Assembly (NCBI GenBank): GCA_036736205.1
Contig: DAINMX010000073.1
Location: 1-26,256, forward strand
Source: XYA12-FULL-58-9 sp001798605
Lineage (GTDB): Bacteria; Myxococcota; XYA12-FULL-58-9
DNA length: 26,256 bases
Direction of reading: 5' to 3'
How positions within the stretch are numbered: the stretch's first letter is position 1; each line of letters begins with the position of its first letter. A program made the position numbers and the translations under genes. Positions 23,944 through 26,256 of the stretch are shown here, one piece after another. The notes beneath the pieces were generated by a model. The model did not search any database, was not told the DNA's origin, and saw nothing but the letters and a program-made list of their open reading frames with translations.

Positions 23944-23956
23944 GTCGTGCGCGGCC

Positions 23957-26256
23957 CTATTTCTTCTGGGCCTTCTTGGGTGAGGGCTTGCCACCGCCGA
24001 GCTTCTCAAGCTCGGTGATGAGGGCTTTCTCACCGGGCGTTGTCCAGTCAAGCACCCAACCTGGGTCGAGATTCTTGATCATCGCGTCGAGAGCGGGCTT
24101 GGTCATCTGGGCCATCAGACTCTTGTTCATCTTGTCTTCGTAGCCGAGAAAGTCGCGGACAAAATTGTCGCCCCATGGCCAGGAAATACTCGTGAGCGCC
24201 TCGACAACGATGGCCGAAGCGATTTTGGCCGGTTTGCCTTCACTGGCAGCGATGGCCTTAACCGCTTCGACAACGGCCTTGCCGCTGGTGTTGTAGTGAC
24301 TCCCAACAGCCCGTCCCAAACTCTTCAGCGCCGCGTCATTGAGGTCGAGCTTGGCGATATCGGCGAGCAGCCTTTGGCCTGTCGGACTCTTGCGTCCCTC
24401 CGCCGACGTCAGCGTCCTGACAATAGAATGGGAGTCTTCCTTGAGAGCCTTATGGATGTCCTTCTTCATCAACGTGGCGTTGCGAATCTTATCGCCAACG
24501 TCGCTGGACACCGGGAAGTGATTGTCGAGAGCATCCAACATGTAGACGGGCAGCTTGTCAGCCATGCTCTGAGTGGTCATTCCCCCTTCGACCAGACTGC
24601 GGCAGAGTTCTTTTTGGCGATCCTTGTCCAACCGTTTGTAGACCCCCGCATAAAGGATGTCGTTCAAAATCGGTTGCATGCCCTCAGGTGCGTGTTTGGC
24701 GAACAGCGCCGCCCTTTTCACATCGGCGCCAATCAGGCGACCGACAACTTGGTTCACCTGCGACTTGTAGGTGCCAGCAGCTATCTTATCAACCTTGCCG
24801 GCTTCATACAGACGGGCAAGATGGCCAATGATCTCAGGAACCGACACTTGATCGATGCTCTTGTCGGGACCTACAAGCGCGTTCAGCGCCTTGGTGATCA
24901 CCTGGACGTCCACCGCAGCAACCTCGGCCTGTCCCGTCTCGTCTGCAACCGCACTGTTCTCCTTCGTTTTGAGCTCAGCAAGACGGTTGTAGTGCGCGCT
25001 GGAGGTATCGAGATCAAACACACCGGTTTGGGCCACGCCCAACAGCTTCTGATACTCTTGGATCATTTTTGTGAGCAACTTGCCTTCGCCCACCAGACCG
25101 CGAATTTGTGACGCAGTGACCCCGGTGGGAAGATCCTTGCCCAGGGCTTTGGCCATATGCAACATGGCGCGACCGCAGGCGTCATAGTACTCGACAAGCT
25201 CTTCATTAACAGTGGTCTCGTTCTTCTTCGCAAGGTCCTCGACCACCGGTCCAAAGATCTGCGCCAAGTTGTCGTAGGCAGCCAGGACCCGATCATCGAC
25301 TTCTGCGTTATTCTCCTTGGGCTCAAGGCCCACGGTGCTCAGCACGTTCTGTTTGAGATCATTGACTTGCCAACGGACGCTCCGGTCCTGCGGCAGCTTT
25401 GCAACCAGATCGCCAAGGTCTTCCCCAAGTTCGGTTTCCGGGACGCCGTACAACAAAGACAGGCCCGACTTGAGATGCTGCTGAACGTATTCGACATCTG
25501 CGTCACCGAGGATTGGGCTGTTCTCGAGAAGCGCTTTGACTTCGGCGTCGTCGATGGGGACGGTGTCATCGGCTATCTCATCGACATTCTTAGCAAGCTC
25601 CTGCTTGCTTGCTTTCTCGATGGCACCGGTGATCTTGGTACGCACAAACTGCAAGGCTTGCGTATGAGTCGCCGCATCGTGGTCGTCTGTGGGATAGCCG
25701 CCTTCGATTTCTCGTCCCGAAGCCAGCTCGAGATCATCGACAATCATCTCCCATTCTTCGCCAGTCGGTTTGATCGACGGATCGAGAGCATTCATCTTGA
25801 TACGCACATCGAGGCGCTGGCCGACATTGTCGAGAAGCACTTGCGAAGTGGCCCCCTCTTTGAGCAGCAACTCGAAGTCACTTTGCAGAGCTTCGAGCTG
25901 CTCGGTGAGCGCAGCGATGTCGACCTTGTCATCGGCATCCGGCGGCCCCTGCACGACCCCTTCGCTACTGACGATCTTCTTCACCGCTTGGTCCTTCAAT
26001 GATTGCAGGAAGGCGTTGAGCTGTCGCGGTGTCTTGGGCACCTCATTGGGAATGTTTTCCAAGCCCGATTGTTTGGCGTGCTCCATGAGCAACTGGACTT
26101 GCTCACTCGACGGCATGGTGTTGTCCTTGCCGTGAGTCTCAGACAGGTATGCGGCGCGATAGGCAATGTTGCCCTGTTTGACCGTCATCAGCGGTGCAAT
26201 GCCACCGGCCTGAATCTCCCAGCCGCGCTCCAACGATTTGTAGATCGCGGTTGAAT
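23957..26256 (-). CDS. Large helical protein of unknown family, 5' end at window edge
   Basis: The minus-strand frame is open from the right edge to a TAA/TAG-type stop at 23957. Three starts are possible: outside the window, TTG 26233 (758 residues) or ATG 26116 (719 residues), the last having AAGGA seven bases upstream. Codons before 26116 still look coding, so a longer protein is likely. It is soluble-looking, highly helical and Cys-poor, with acidic N-terminal half and a Lys-rich end (SPKKAQKK). No signal peptide or membrane segment is seen in what is present. A stretch at about 350-375 (QEYQKLLGVAQTGVFDLDT) resembles the TG-x-F-D turn of peptidoglycan-binding repeats, which may be chance. 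Convergent with the TPR/unknown pair; a link as cargo of the SycD-like protein is only a hypothesis. Confidence 0.65.
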   Translation of the reverse strand, partial: STAIYKSLERGWEIQAGGIAPLMTVKQGNIAYRAAYLSETHGKDNTMPSSEQVQLLMEHAKQSGLENIPNEVPKTPRQLNAFLQSLKDQAVKKIVSSEGVVQGPPDADDKVDIAALTEQLEALQSDFELLLKEGATSQVLLDNVGQRLDVRIKMNALDPSIKPTGEEWEMIVDDLELASGREIEGGYPTDDHDAATHTQALQFVRTKITGAIEKASKQELAKNVDEIADDTVPIDDAEVKALLENSPILGDADVEYVQQHLKSGLSLLYGVPETELGEDLGDLVAKLPQDRSVRWQVNDLKQNVLSTVGLEPKENNAEVDDRVLAAYDNLAQIFGPVVEDLAKKNETTVNEELVEYYDACGRAMLHMAKALGKDLPTGVTASQIRGLVGEGKLLTKMIQEYQKLLGVAQTGVFDLDTSSAHYNRLAELKTKENSAVADETGQAEVAAVDVQVITKALNALVGPDKSIDQVSVPEIIGHLARLYEAGKVDKIAAGTYKSQVNQVVGRLIGADVKRAALFAKHAPEGMQPILNDILYAGVYKRLDKDRQKELCRSLVEGGMTTQSMADKLPVYMLDALDNHFPVSSDVGDKIRNATLMKKDIHKALKEDSHSIVRTLTSAEGRKSPTGQRLLADIAKLDLNDAALKSLGRAVGSHYNTSGKAVVEAVKAIAASEGKPAKIASAIVVEALTSISWPWGDNFVRDFLGYEDKMNKSLMAQMTKPALDAMIKNLDPGWVLDWTTPGEKALITELEKLGGGKPSPKKAQKK

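Noticed and set aside
22436..26256. Calling a complete type III secretion locus
   Set aside because: Only one protein resembles a T3SS chaperone. No ATPase, ring, needle or export-gate gene is present in the window.
1..26256. CRISPR array, insertion sequence or integrase-bounded island
   Set aside because: No regularly spaced repeats, no transposase or integrase reading frame and no flanking attachment-like direct repeats were found by reading.

Overview
The window looks like chromosomal DNA of a Gram-negative bacterium, most likely a Myxococcota/Bradymonadales-type (former Deltaproteobacteria) lineage. The reasons are lipoproteins with Cys-rich 'C-x(n)-G-x-x-C' modules and Asp-rich calcium-loop repeats, an outer-membrane barrel protein ending in Phe, metallo-beta-lactamase/cNMP-binding fusions, an ECF sigma/ZAS anti-sigma pair and moderately high GC. 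The taxonomic call is inference. No rRNA, tRNA, CRISPR, transposase or phage structural gene was recognised.

Layout. 1-1465 is a worn accessory patch: a possible gene tail at the edge, a short Cys-rich exported protein, a HigB-type toxin lacking its N-terminal half, an intact HigA-like antitoxin, and an antisense VapC (PIN) tail. 1466-3658 encodes a large DUF4139-type lipoprotein. 3659-4196 holds a frameshifted gene remnant and a 9-bp tandem repeat. A minus-strand operon (8327-4197) makes a beta-propeller lipoprotein and a metallo-hydrolase fused to two cNMP-binding-like domains. 8463-11792 is a 1109-residue lipoprotein alpha/beta-hydrolase carrying calcium-loop repeats. It converges on a minus-strand lipoprotein (13188-11800) with Cys-rich and collagen-like segments. 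An ECF sigma factor and its probable anti-sigma factor follow at 13370-14888.

The nitrogen block lies on the minus strand: glnA (type I glutamine synthetase with the adenylylatable Tyr), a VTT/TVP38 membrane protein, and glnE. GlnE is unusual in carrying two GlnD-like ACT domains between its two nucleotidyltransferase halves, and in a D-to-E change in the C-terminal DxD motif. Target (GlnA), modifier (GlnE) and a possible built-in sensor (ACT) therefore sit in one locus. Upstream of glnA is a porin-like gene on the same strand.

The right end (22436-26256) has a translationally overlapping pair: a SycD-like TPR protein whose tail carries six Thr-based short motifs, and a protein of unknown family. 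They converge on a large helical protein of unknown family that runs to the window edge. This is the least explained part of the window. A secretion or chaperone role is a guess from the TPR protein only.
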